DNA of 11,875 nucleotides from a bacterium (lineage in GTDB: Bacteria > SZUA-182 > DTGQ01), in assembly GCA_023512255.1 (NCBI GenBank), contig JAILZY010000103.1:1-11875 (forward strand). The letters are read 5' to 3'. Made by a program: the position numbers and the translations under genes. Under the pieces are notes generated by a model. It made no database searches, was not told the DNA's origin, and saw only the letters and a program-made list of their open reading frames with translations. Below, in pieces: positions 1-6,885 of the stretch (positions are counted from its first letter, which is position 1; each line of letters begins with the position of its first letter).

Positions 1-163
1 TATTTATTAGCTACCATTGAGAGACATAACCCTAATAAGAGCTAAGCCCCTTCGAGGGTTTATGGTTGTTCTGATATTAGGGTTTATGGTGTCTAATATA
101 TATGGTGTCTGATATATAAGAGCAATTATGGTCGCTCTTATTTATTAGCTACCATTGAGAGAC
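1..163. repeat. Direct and inverted repeats upstream of the methyltransferase gene
   Basis: A 25-bp direct repeat (begins TATTTATTAG, ends TTGAGAGAC) occurs at 1-25 and 139-163. The first copy touches the window edge, so the unit may be longer. Between the copies lie about three degenerate copies of a GGTTTATGGTGTCT-(a/g)ATATA unit (about 57-119). There is a 10-bp inverted repeat AACCCTAATA (28-37) / TATTAGGGTT (75-84), a small hairpin CCCT-TCG-AGGG (48-58), and a 7-bp hairpin TAAGAGC / GCTCTTA (117-123 / 134-140) beside the second copy. The stretch is A+T-rich and shows no coding potential. It could be the methyltransferase promoter/operator region or the edge of an inserted element; the sequence does not decide. 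Confidence 0.75.
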
Positions 164-177
164 CAAAAGAATAATAT

Positions 178-1110
178 ATGAAAACACAAAGTTTCTACAA
201 TAAAAGAAAGAATGGAACCCAAACCAGTGCTTTTGGTACGCCGGGGCGGATAAACCACGATTCATCCAAGTTTTACAACAGCAAACTCTATGAGGGATTA
301 AGTAACGGAAAAGATGTTGAGTATGTAGAAAATCAGATTGATCCTCAAAATATAAATAAGGTTTTTTGTAAAAGTAGCGAAGCTATGTCGGAGCTTCCAG
401 ATAATAGCGTCCATTTAATGGTTACTTCGCCGCCCTATAATGTAGGCAAAGAATATGATGAAAATTTATCTCTAAAAGAATATAGAGAGTTATTAAAACG
501 AGTATTCAAAGAGACACACAGAGTTCTGGTTCCGGGTGGTAGGGCGTGTATAAATGTTGCGAATTTAGGCAGAAAACCTTATTTACCACTCCATAGCTAT
601 ATTATTGAGGATATGCATAATATTGGTTTCTTAATGAGGGGCGAAATTCTTTGGGATAAAGGAAGTAGCGCCAGCCCTTCAACCGCTTGGGGAACATACT
701 TAAAAGCCAACAATCCGGTGTTGCGGGATATTCACGAATATATTCTTGTTTTTTGTAAAGATACGTTTACTAGATTAAATCCACACAAGAGAAAAAGCAC
801 TATTTCAAAAGAGGAATTTTTAGAATTTACAAAAAGCGTTTGGAAATTCGCCGCAGAGCAAGCTTCAAAAGTGGGGCACCCTGCACCTTTTCCAGTTGAA
901 TTACCATATCGTTTAATTCAACTTTACACATTTGAGGACGAAATTGTTCTAGATCCTTTTGTTGGGAGTGGGACAACTTACATTGCGGCGTTAAAAACAA
1001 AAAGAAAATATGTTGGTTATGATATTGATAAAAAGTACTGCGATTTGGCTGAAAGGAGAATTAAACAATTCTTACAAGAACAGATAACTTTGTTTAATCA
1101 TGCCAAATAA
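178..1110 (+). CDS. Site-specific DNA methyltransferase, beta motif order (N4-cytosine or N6-adenine)
   Basis: Transfers a methyl group from S-adenosylmethionine to an exocyclic amino group in DNA. The catalytic motif IV, TSPPYN (residues 83-88), precedes the AdoMet-binding motif I, DPFVGSGTT (259-267). The target-recognition region lies between them, which is the beta-class order. S-P-P-Y is commonest in N4-cytosine enzymes but does not exclude N6-adenine. HPAPFPVELP (234-243) is the usual segment before motif I. The N-terminal block around FGTPGR..HDSSKFYNSKLY (19-38) resembles, from memory, a conserved lead-in of some type II methyltransferases. At 310 aa the enzyme appears complete. No clear ribosome binding site precedes the ATG at 178. 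Its 3' end overlaps a broken ORF at 1100, as in coupled restriction-modification pairs. It is distinctly richer in A+T (many AAA, AAT, ATA codons) than dnaX onward, consistent with horizontal acquisition. The recognition site cannot be predicted. Confidence 0.93.
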   Translation: MKTQSFYNKRKNGTQTSAFGTPGRINHDSSKFYNSKLYEGLSNGKDVEYVENQIDPQNINKVFCKSSEAMSELPDNSVHLMVTSPPYNVGKEYDENLSLKEYRELLKRVFKETHRVLVPGGRACINVANLGRKPYLPLHSYIIEDMHNIGFLMRGEILWDKGSSASPSTAWGTYLKANNPVLRDIHEYILVFCKDTFTRLNPHKRKSTISKEEFLEFTKSVWKFAAEQASKVGHPAPFPVELPYRLIQLYTFEDEIVLDPFVGSGTTYIAALKTKRKYVGYDIDKKYCDLAERRIKQFLQEQITLFNHAK

Positions 1111-1323
1111 AAATTATCATCGACAAATTGAAACAAGATGTTATAATCACAAACAATTCAAAAAAAAGAATTAAAGCCCCCATTATTGCAGATAAATATA
1201 ACACCCTCGTCATGGATTGACGAACGGTCAGCAGAAATGCCTTGGGCGGCTCTAGTGATTAGAGTTGAAAGAGAAACTGCTCTCAATTTTTTAGGCATAT
1301 TGCGGATTATGTATCCTAAATGA
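1100..1323 (+). pseudogene. Truncated, frameshifted remnant overlapping the methyltransferase gene; possibly its former partner
   Basis: An ATG at 1100 overlaps the last 11 bases of the methyltransferase gene and opens a 24-codon frame ending at TAA 1172-1174 just after an A8 run (1160-1167). If one A is restored, the frame continues as KKELKPPLLQ, then WIDERSAEMPWAALVIRVER, up to a T6 run (1287-1292). Restoring one T there gives ALNFFRHIADYVS and then TAA at 1317-1319. Read unedited, the middle frame instead ends at TGA 1321-1323. The W-(I/L)-DER..EM.WA.L and FR.I patterns are, from memory, like the N-terminal part of DUF5677-type proteins. The protein is cut to roughly 75 residues. Each join falls in a homopolymer, so this is either decay or sequencing error followed by true truncation. 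It might instead be the start of a restriction partner; the function is not established. Confidence 0.6.
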
Positions 1324-1358
1324 TGAGCCAATAGTAAAATAGGCAATATAATAAATTA

Positions 1359-1378
1359 TATAATATTTATAATATAAT
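1359..1378 (+). promoter_or_regulatory. Candidate -10 elements for the SRP RNA gene
   Basis: Perfect TATAAT hexamers lie at 1359-1364 and 1373-1378. The second is nine bases before position 1388, where the folded SRP RNA begins, which is good spacing for a -10 box. No convincing -35 hexamer is visible, and the whole stretch is nearly pure A+T, so chance matches are likely. Confidence 0.4.
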
Positions 1379-1387
1379 AAATTAAAA

Positions 1388-1485
<98 letters not shown>

Positions 1486-1487
<2 letters not shown>

Positions 1488-1504
1488 CCTAATCAGGCTG
1501 TTTT
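1486..1504 (+). terminator. Weak intrinsic terminator after the SRP RNA
   Basis: AGCCT-AATC-AGGCT forms a 5-bp stem with a 4-nt loop (1486-1499), followed by GTTTT. It starts directly at the 3' end of the SRP RNA stem, where a terminator is expected. The stem is short and the T-run brief. Confidence 0.45.
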
Positions 1505-1704
1505 GCAATTTGCCTATAGCGCGAGGGCTGTGGCAAACGGGGCCTGTGGCAGAGGATCAAAATCGGGCGAGATGGCCCGACGAATTTATAACTTAAACTT
1601 AGATCGAAAGGCTCGAGCACTTAAGATCAAGATGGCCCGACGATAAATCTTTAATTTTTTTCTTGTAAACTATCTCATTCAATCACCTGACCAACAAAGC
1701 ATCA
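1505..1704. other. Non-coding spacer between SRP RNA and dnaX, with a 14-bp repeat
   Basis: No convincing gene is present. AGATGGCCCGACGA occurs at 1570-1583 and again exactly 60 bp on at 1630-1643; the first copy sits in a small hairpin TCGGGC/GCCCGA (1563-1568 / 1575-1580). CTGTGGCA is also repeated near 1528 and 1545. A T-rich tract (about 1650-1664) follows, then the untranslated lead to dnaX, which lacks an obvious Shine-Dalgarno sequence. No promoter could be assigned confidently. Confidence 0.6.
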
Positions 1705-3540
1705 ATGTCATATCTTGTCTTAGCCAGGAAGTGTCGCCCAAAGGCTTTCCATGAGGTCATAGGGCAGCAGCACATCACCCAAACCCTGAAAAACAGCATT
1801 GTGTCAGGGCGAGTTGCTCAATCCTTTCTCTTTACCGGTCCGCGAGGGGTCGGGAAGACCACAACCGCCAGAATCCTGGCTAAGGCTCTAAACTGCCCTC
1901 AGGTCAGTGAAGGAGAGCCTTGCAATAGCTGCCATGTGTGTCAGGAAATTAGCCAGGGTAGCTTTGTGGATGTTCTGGAGATAGATGGCGCCTCCAATAA
2001 CAGTGTAGATGATATCAGGGACCTGCGGGAGAAAATTCGCTACCTGCCAACTGCTGGCCGCCGTAAGATCTACATTGTGGATGAGGTCCACATGCTGTCG
2101 ACTGCGGCTTTCAATGCTCTGTTAAAAACCCTAGAAGAGCCGCCTCAACATGCGGTTTTCATCTTTGCCACTACCGAGCCTCACAAAATTCCGGCTACGA
2201 TCCTATCGCGCTGTCAGCGGTTTGATTTTAAACGGCTCGGCCCGAAGGAAATTGCCGCTGCCTTGCATGATGTAGCCAAAGCCCAAGGGTGGCAGGTGCC
2301 GCCCTCCGTTCTTGCACTCATTGCTCGATCCGCTGATGGGAGTATGCGGGATGCTCAGAGTATTCTTGATCAAATTATCTCCTCAAGCCAGGGTGAGATA
2401 AACTATGATGAGGTCCTCTATCTTTTGGGGATGGTGAAAAAAGATGACATTCAGGCGATCTGGGAAGCGGTCTTTAATCGAAACCCGCAGGCTATCTTAT
2501 CAACCCTGGCCAAGGTATTGGAGCGAGGCTATGATTTTCGCTTCTTTGCCGAACAACTGCTGCACCATCTGCGGGATCTTATGGTCTGCAAAACCTGCTC
2601 TGAGCCTGCTCCCCTGCTAAACCTGACTGAGGAAGAGGTTGAGCCACTAAAACGGCAAAGCGATCTTGTCAGCCTGGAGGCCCTACAGCAGTATTTTCAT
2701 CTTCTGCTTCAAGGTATTGATCAGATGCGGGGATCGACACATCCTCGGATCATTTTAGAAATGACCCTCATTCGACTGGCCAGGATGGAGGCAGTGGCCT
2801 CATTCGGTGAAATCCTGGAGCGTCTTGCCGCTATGGAAGATGCGCTCTCATCCCAAACCCTTTCTTCTCAAATCGACTCTCCTTTAAGCCCTAAGGGCAT
2901 CTTAGTTAAAGAGGCCCCTTACGCCGACCGCTTTGAGCCCAAGGCCGCCCAACCTGCTAATAAGCCCAAGGCCGTCCCACCTCCTGAGACGGGCGATCCC
3001 ACCTCTTTTAAACATTCGGTCTCAGGCTCAGGCTCTTTGGCGGCAGCATCTTGTAATGACCAGCCAATGGCCTCGTCATCCCAGCCCCCCTCACTCTCTG
3101 CGGAGCAAAAATTGTCGGCGATGGTAGAGAGGATAAAAAAAAGAAAGCCATCACTGACCATGATTCTTCGACAGGCAACTTTAGAGGCAATCGGCGAAGA
3201 CACTGTTACCTTGTCATTACCCAGCGTTTTTCTCAACACTCTCACCGAGGAAAGCAATCGGTCGATTTTGCAGGCCGAATGCCAGAATGCTTTCGGTGCC
3301 CGGTGGCGACTAGAATGTCGTGCCAGGGAGATGGTAAGCACAGATAAATCTTTATCTTCTGAGGAAAAAGAAGACTGTACGTCAGGGGAAATTGATGCTA
3401 TAATAAAGCGCTACCCTATTGTCTCGATGATTCTCGAGATGTTTTCAGCCCGGATGGTGCAAACTGAAGCCTCCTTTCTCCGAAAGGATCAGCTAATGAC
3501 ATCGGAGATAGGGATCAGCGACATGGTAAACAGCCACTGA
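1705..3540 (+). CDS. dnaX: DNA polymerase III subunit gamma/tau (clamp-loader ATPase)
   Basis: ATPase of the clamp loader that opens the beta clamp and organises the replisome. The N-terminus MSYLVLARKCRP is typical of the family. The AAA+ module shows Walker A GPRGVGKTT (45-53), zinc cysteines C64, C73, C76 and C79, Walker B IVDEVHML (124-131), an SRC motif with the arginine finger (168-170), and sensor 2 GSMRDAQS (212-219). The helical domain III runs to about residue 370. A Pro/Ser/Ala-rich linker (about 390-465) leads to a C-terminal domain, so 611 aa corresponds to full-length tau. Codons 477-480 contain an A8 run (3135-3142) at the linker/C-domain junction, a possible slippage site for a shorter gamma-like form. 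The ATG is chosen by N-terminal conservation, because the ribosome binding site is poor. A 9-bp hairpin (3531-3539 / 3542-3550) covers the stop codon. Confidence 0.97.
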   Translation: MSYLVLARKCRPKAFHEVIGQQHITQTLKNSIVSGRVAQSFLFTGPRGVGKTTTARILAKALNCPQVSEGEPCNSCHVCQEISQGSFVDVLEIDGASNNSVDDIRDLREKIRYLPTAGRRKIYIVDEVHMLSTAAFNALLKTLEEPPQHAVFIFATTEPHKIPATILSRCQRFDFKRLGPKEIAAALHDVAKAQGWQVPPSVLALIARSADGSMRDAQSILDQIISSSQGEINYDEVLYLLGMVKKDDIQAIWEAVFNRNPQAILSTLAKVLERGYDFRFFAEQLLHHLRDLMVCKTCSEPAPLLNLTEEEVEPLKRQSDLVSLEALQQYFHLLLQGIDQMRGSTHPRIILEMTLIRLARMEAVASFGEILERLAAMEDALSSQTLSSQIDSPLSPKGILVKEAPYADRFEPKAAQPANKPKAVPPPETGDPTSFKHSVSGSGSLAAASCNDQPMASSSQPPSLSAEQKLSAMVERIKKRKPSLTMILRQATLEAIGEDTVTLSLPSVFLNTLTEESNRSILQAECQNAFGARWRLECRAREMVSTDKSLSSEEKEDCTSGEIDAIIKRYPIVSMILEMFSARMVQTEASFLRKDQLMTSEIGISDMVNSH

Positions 3541-3568
3541 CCAGTGGTTGATGATGGTCTTCCGTGGT

Positions 3569-3617
3569 GGGGAGAAGCGTATGCTCCTCCTTGAATCAAT
3601 GTAATTTTGCGGAGGGG
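3569..3617 (+). promoter_or_regulatory. Possible alternative hairpins around the ybaB ribosome binding site
   Basis: The Shine-Dalgarno GGAGGGG (3611-3617) can pair with CTCCTCC (3584-3590; 7 bp including one G-U), with a 20-nt loop. The same CTCCTCC can pair with GGGGAG upstream (3569-3574), which would free the ribosome binding site. This three-segment arrangement resembles a simple translational switch, but short purine/pyrimidine complementarity of this kind also arises by chance. Confidence 0.3.
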
Positions 3618-3620
3618 AAA

Positions 3621-3929
3621 ATGAAGGGTTTCAATCAAATGATGAAGCAGGCCCAGGAAATCCAGGCCAAGGTGCTCAAGGCGCAAAAGGAAGTAGAATC
3701 TCAGACAGTTGAGGCTGAGGCAGGAGGGGGCATGGTTAAGGTGGTGGCTAATGGCAGGCAGCGGATTGTCGAGATCAAAATCGATCCTGAAGTAGTCAAT
3801 CCAGATGATATTGAAATGCTTCAGGATCTTGTAACCGCGGCGGTCAATAAAGCCATGGACAATGCCCAGGAAATGGTGGCTCAGGCTATCAATAAGGTTA
3901 CTGGAAATTTGAAAATCCCGGGGTTCTAG
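3621..3929 (+). CDS. ybaB: YbaB/EbfC family nucleoid-associated protein
   Basis: Small dimeric DNA-binding protein thought to act in nucleoid organisation and recombination; exact roles differ between species. The 102-aa product has the family features: an N-terminal amphipathic helix (MKGFNQMMKQAQEIQAKVLK), a central beta segment with G-G-G-M-V-K-V-V-A-N-G (about 37-47) and IDPEVV (about 56-61), and a C-terminal helix rich in Ala/Gln. I chose the ATG at 3621 rather than the in-frame upstream ATG at 3564 because GGAGGGG ends three bases before it and the protein then has the usual length and N-terminus. It sits between dnaX and recR, its conserved position in many bacteria. Confidence 0.96.
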   Translation: MKGFNQMMKQAQEIQAKVLKAQKEVESQTVEAEAGGGMVKVVANGRQRIVEIKIDPEVVNPDDIEMLQDLVTAAVNKAMDNAQEMVAQAINKVTGNLKIPGF

Positions 3930-3971
3930 TATTCAACCGCACAGAAGGAAAGAGGAAGAGATAAAAAAGCA

Positions 3972-4565
3972 GTGTCTATTCGGGCAGTGGATGAGCTGGT
4001 AAAAGAATTTAAAAAGATGCCTGGCATCGGCCTAAAGACAGCTCAGCGGCTGTCTTTTTATATCCTGAGAATCTCCGAGCAGGAGGCCGACAAACTGGCT
4101 AGAGCTATCATGCAGGTCAAGGAGAAGGTAAGGTATTGTTCTATCTGTGGGAATATTACCGAATCAGACCCTTGCCAGATCTGCACCGATTCTCGGCGGG
4201 ACAGCCAAACTATCTGCGTGGTAGAAGAGCCTAAGGACATCCTAGTCATTGAAAAAACAGGTGAATATCGGGGAACCTACCATGTGCTCATGGGGGCCAT
4301 CTCTCCCCTGGATGGAATTGGCCCAGAGAATCTGAAAATTGACAGTTTGATCGAGCGGGTCAAATCCAAGGGAGTTAAAGAGGTGATCCTGGCTACCAAT
4401 CCAAATGCGGAAGGAGAGGCCACGGCTACCTATCTTTCACGGCTTCTCAAGCCTTTGGGAATTAAGGTCTACCGAATCGCCCGTGGACTGCCTGTAGGAA
4501 GCGAGCTTGAGTATGCTGACGAAGTTACAGTTACCAAAGCCCTGGAAGGAAAACTCGAGATGTAG
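3972..4565 (+). CDS. recR: Recombination mediator protein RecR
   Basis: Ring-forming partner of RecO (and RecF) that helps load RecA onto SSB-coated single-stranded DNA at gaps. At 197 aa it matches family length. In order: helix-hairpin-helix (about 12-28, KKMPGIGLKTAQRL), a four-cysteine zinc finger (C56, C59, C68, C71), a Toprim domain starting at VVEEPKDILVIEK (about 83-95), and the conserved ATNPNAEGEATA segment (141-152) with RGLPVGSELEYAD near the end (171-183). The start is a GTG at 3972; a purine-rich AGGAAGAG lies about a dozen bases upstream. It follows ybaB by 42 bases and probably shares its transcript. Three imperfect CTGGA-type repeats follow the stop codon. Confidence 0.97.
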   Translation: MSIRAVDELVKEFKKMPGIGLKTAQRLSFYILRISEQEADKLARAIMQVKEKVRYCSICGNITESDPCQICTDSRRDSQTICVVEEPKDILVIEKTGEYRGTYHVLMGAISPLDGIGPENLKIDSLIERVKSKGVKEVILATNPNAEGEATATYLSRLLKPLGIKVYRIARGLPVGSELEYADEVTVTKALEGKLEM

Positions 4566-4580
4566 GAAAAGAGCTAAACT

Positions 4581-4640
4581 CTGGACAAGATCTCTACTGG
4601 ATAAAAGACCCTAATTACCTGGATAAGACCTCTAAATAAT
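4581..4640 (+). repeat. Imperfect tandem repeats downstream of recR
   Basis: Three related units begin with CTGGACAAGATC (4581), CTGGATAAAAGACC (4597) and CTGGATAAGACC (4619), with unit lengths of 16 and 22 bases. They fill the spacer between recR and the por operon. No promoter or terminator is obvious here. Confidence 0.55.
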
Positions 4641-4731
4641 GGTAAGATAAAGCCGGGTGGGGTTTTTGAGCCAGAATCCAGAAGATCAATTTTCACTTAT
4701 CATAAAACTTTCTCGATAAGGGGGATCAGGT

Positions 4732-5304
4732 ATGCAGGAAATAACAGAAGTGCGCTGGCATGGCCGGGGTGGGCAGGGAACGGTCACGGCGGCTAAAATC
4801 TTTGCTGAAACGGCTATGAGCGAAGGCAAATATGTCCAGGCATTCCCTGAGTATGGCCCAGAGCGAATGGGGGCACCTTTGCGAGCCTACAACCGAATTT
4901 CCACCAAGCCCCTATCCCTCCACTGCCAGGTTACCAATCCCAAAATTGTGGCTGTAGTCGATGCCACTCTGCTTGGCTCAGTGGATGTAGCTGAGGGGAC
5001 CGCGGAGGATGCCATCTTTGTCATCAACACTCCGGATGATCCCAAAAAGGTGCGTGAAACCTACCGCATCCCTCATGGATCAATCTTTACCGTAGATGCA
5101 ACCCGCATTGCCCTTGAGACCTTGGGCAAGCCCATTCCCAACACTCCTATCCTCGGTGCCCTGGCCAGAGTAACTGATACCATCAGCAAGGAGCATCTGA
5201 TTGAGGACACCAGGGTAAATCTCTCCAAAAAGTTTAGCCCTGAGATCGTGCAGAAAAACATTGAGGCTATTACCCGAGCCTACGAGGAGGTAAGAGGCGA
5301 ATGA
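4732..5304 (+). CDS. porG: Pyruvate (2-oxoacid):ferredoxin oxidoreductase, gamma subunit
   Basis: Subunit of the cytoplasmic enzyme that converts pyruvate and CoA to acetyl-CoA, CO2 and reduced ferredoxin, reversibly. The 190-aa protein has the gamma-domain signature RWHGRGGQG near the N-terminus (8-16) followed by FPEYGPERMGAP (38-49), and ends in a helix leading straight into the delta subunit. The ATG at 4732 is preceded at good spacing by GGGGG (4720-4724). Its stop overlaps the porD start (ATGA, 5301-5304), implying translational coupling. It is the first gene of a compact G-D-A-B cluster; the 166-base gap from recR makes a separate promoter likely. Pyruvate as substrate is inferred mainly from the beta subunit; other 2-oxoacids remain possible. 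Confidence 0.93.
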   Translation: MQEITEVRWHGRGGQGTVTAAKIFAETAMSEGKYVQAFPEYGPERMGAPLRAYNRISTKPLSLHCQVTNPKIVAVVDATLLGSVDVAEGTAEDAIFVINTPDDPKKVRETYRIPHGSIFTVDATRIALETLGKPIPNTPILGALARVTDTISKEHLIEDTRVNLSKKFSPEIVQKNIEAITRAYEEVRGE

Positions 5305-5606
5305 GTACCAATGAATTGAAGGGATGGAAGGAGATTCCGATTGGGGGGGTAATTGTTGAGGCTGGAAATTCAGCTCGGTATGAAACCGGAGGATGGCGGA
5401 CTTTTCGTCCCCTGATGGATGGACAGTTGTGCAAAAACTGCCTATTCTGTTGGATCTATTGCCCAGATTCAGCCATTGAGGTTGAAGATGGCAAGGTCAA
5501 GGGGATAAATCTTCGCTATTGCAAGGGGTGCGGGATCTGTGCCCGAGAGTGTCCGGCCAAAGCGATTCAGATGATTGAAGAAGCCAAAGTCTCGGCGGGT
5601 GAATGA
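5301..5606 (+). CDS. porD: Pyruvate (2-oxoacid):ferredoxin oxidoreductase, delta subunit (2[4Fe-4S] ferredoxin-like)
   Basis: Electron-transfer subunit that passes electrons from the catalytic alpha/beta core to external ferredoxin. The 101-aa protein has two classical CxxCxxCxxxC(P) clusters: C44, C47, C50, C54 and C74, C77, C80, C84, both with the proline after the fourth cysteine. The N-terminal 40 residues, with GGWRTFRPLMD (30-40), are typical of the stand-alone delta subunit. It overlaps porG by four bases. Beyond the stop, GTGAATGATTA (5599-5609, spanning the stop) recurs at 5620-5630, just before the alpha subunit. Confidence 0.95.
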   Translation: MSTNELKGWKEIPIGGVIVEAGNSARYETGGWRTFRPLMDGQLCKNCLFCWIYCPDSAIEVEDGKVKGINLRYCKGCGICARECPAKAIQMIEEAKVSAGE

Positions 5607-5671
5607 TTAAAAATTACCAGTGAATGATTAGGCGTATAGTTATTGATAATAATGGAAGGGGGTTTAAACGA

Positions 5672-6853
5672 ATGGGGAAACCGGTAGCCATGACCGGCAA
5701 TATCGCCGTGGCCAACGCCATGAGGCAAATTAATCCTGATGTCTGCGCTGCTTATCCGATTACGCCTTCAACTGAAGTGATGCAGCAGTTTGCCTCGTTT
5801 GTTGCCGATGGTAAGGTGGACACGGAACTAGTAACCGCGGAAAGTGAACATAGTGCTATGAGTGCCTGCATCGGAGCGGCAGCAGCAGGAGGACGGGTCA
5901 TGACCGCGACCTCAGCCAATGGGCTTGCCCTGATGTGGGAAATGCTCTATATTGCCTCTGGCAATCGTCTGCCGATCGTCATGACGGTAGTCAACCGAGC
6001 CTTGAGTGCGCCCATCAATATTCATGGAGACCACAGTGACGGTATGGGAGCAAGGGATTCGGGATGGATTCAAATTTATTCAGAAAATGCCCAGGAAGCC
6101 TATGACAATCTCATTCAGGCTGTAGTCATCGGCCAGCACCGGGATGTCCGGCTTCCGGTCATGGTTGGCATGGATGGCTTTATCATCAGCCATTCGATTG
6201 AGAATCTGGAACTTTTGTCTGATCAGGAGGTTAAAGATTTTATCGGGGAATATCTCCCTCTTTATCCGTTATTGAATATAAAACAGCCGGTTACCTACGG
6301 GCCGCTGGACCTTCAGGATTACTATTCCGAGCACAAGCGCCAGCAGGCCGAGGCCATGAAACTTGCCAAGCCGGTTATTCTGAAAGTAGCGCAGGATTTT
6401 GCCGCTTTGAGCGGGAGAAAATATGGCTTCTTTGAAACCTATCGTTTGGATGATGCCGAGATGGCCATCCTCACCCTGGGCTCTTCGGCCGGAACCGCAA
6501 GGTTTGTAATCGACAGAGCCCGTGAGCAGGGAGTAAAGGTTGGGCTTATCAAGCTTCGCGTCTTCCGTCCCTTCCCCATGAAAGAGCTTCAGGCGGCTTT
6601 GGGACATCTCAAGGCTCTCGCGGTTATGGATCGCTGCGATTCCTTTGGAGCCGCCGGAGGTCCGGTCTTTTCCGAGGTCCGCTCTGCCCTATACGATCTT
6701 TCTCCCCATCCCGCGGTGGTCAACTACATCTATGGTCTTGGAGGCCGAGATCTTGGCATCGCTCATATCGAGCAGGTCATACGGGATCTTCAGGAAATCA
6801 GGCAAACTGGATGTATCAGAGAACTGCTCACCTACCTCACGGTCCGGGAATAA
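5672..6853 (+). CDS. porA: Pyruvate (2-oxoacid):ferredoxin oxidoreductase, alpha subunit
   Basis: Catalytic subunit carrying the pyrimidine-binding (domain I) and transketolase-C-like (domain II) regions; with the beta subunit it binds thiamine diphosphate. The 393-aa protein shows AAYPITPSTEV (26-36), ESEHSAMSACIGAAAAGGR (57-75), TSANGLALM (80-88) and NRALSAPINIHGDHSD (108-123), all characteristic of the POR alpha chain. The C-terminal half contains VKVGLIKLRVFRPFP. I prefer the ATG at 5672: it has a strong upstream GGAAGGGGG and gives the usual MGKP-like N-terminus. An in-frame ATG at 5624 would add 16 residues that do not look conserved and has no good ribosome binding site. It is followed by porB after a 32-base gap. 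Confidence 0.95.
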   Translation: MGKPVAMTGNIAVANAMRQINPDVCAAYPITPSTEVMQQFASFVADGKVDTELVTAESEHSAMSACIGAAAAGGRVMTATSANGLALMWEMLYIASGNRLPIVMTVVNRALSAPINIHGDHSDGMGARDSGWIQIYSENAQEAYDNLIQAVVIGQHRDVRLPVMVGMDGFIISHSIENLELLSDQEVKDFIGEYLPLYPLLNIKQPVTYGPLDLQDYYSEHKRQQAEAMKLAKPVILKVAQDFAALSGRKYGFFETYRLDDAEMAILTLGSSAGTARFVIDRAREQGVKVGLIKLRVFRPFPMKELQAALGHLKALAVMDRCDSFGAAGGPVFSEVRSALYDLSPHPAVVNYIYGLGGRDLGIAHIEQVIRDLQEIRQTGCIRELLTYLTVRE

Positions 6854-6885
6854 GGGGCAGGTGTGAAAAAGATTCGAGGAGAAAA

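Noticed and set aside
1158-1346. Minus-strand 62-residue frame opposite the gene remnant
   Set aside because: The plus strand gives protein-like sequence across three joined frames; the minus frame has no recognisable features.
2919-3341. Minus-strand 140-residue frame inside dnaX
   Set aside because: Shadow of the low-complexity linker and C-terminal part of dnaX; the sense frame is clearly the real gene.
3564-3620. Upstream start for ybaB
   Set aside because: The in-frame ATG at 3564 lacks a ribosome binding site and adds non-conserved residues; 3621 follows GGAGGGG.
6269-6607. Minus-strand 112-residue frame inside porA
   Set aside because: It lies wholly within a well-conserved porA coding region.
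6811-6885. Upstream start for porB inside porA
   Set aside because: The ATG at 6886 has GAGGAG upstream and gives the family-length N-terminus; the 25 extra residues overlap porA and look unrelated.
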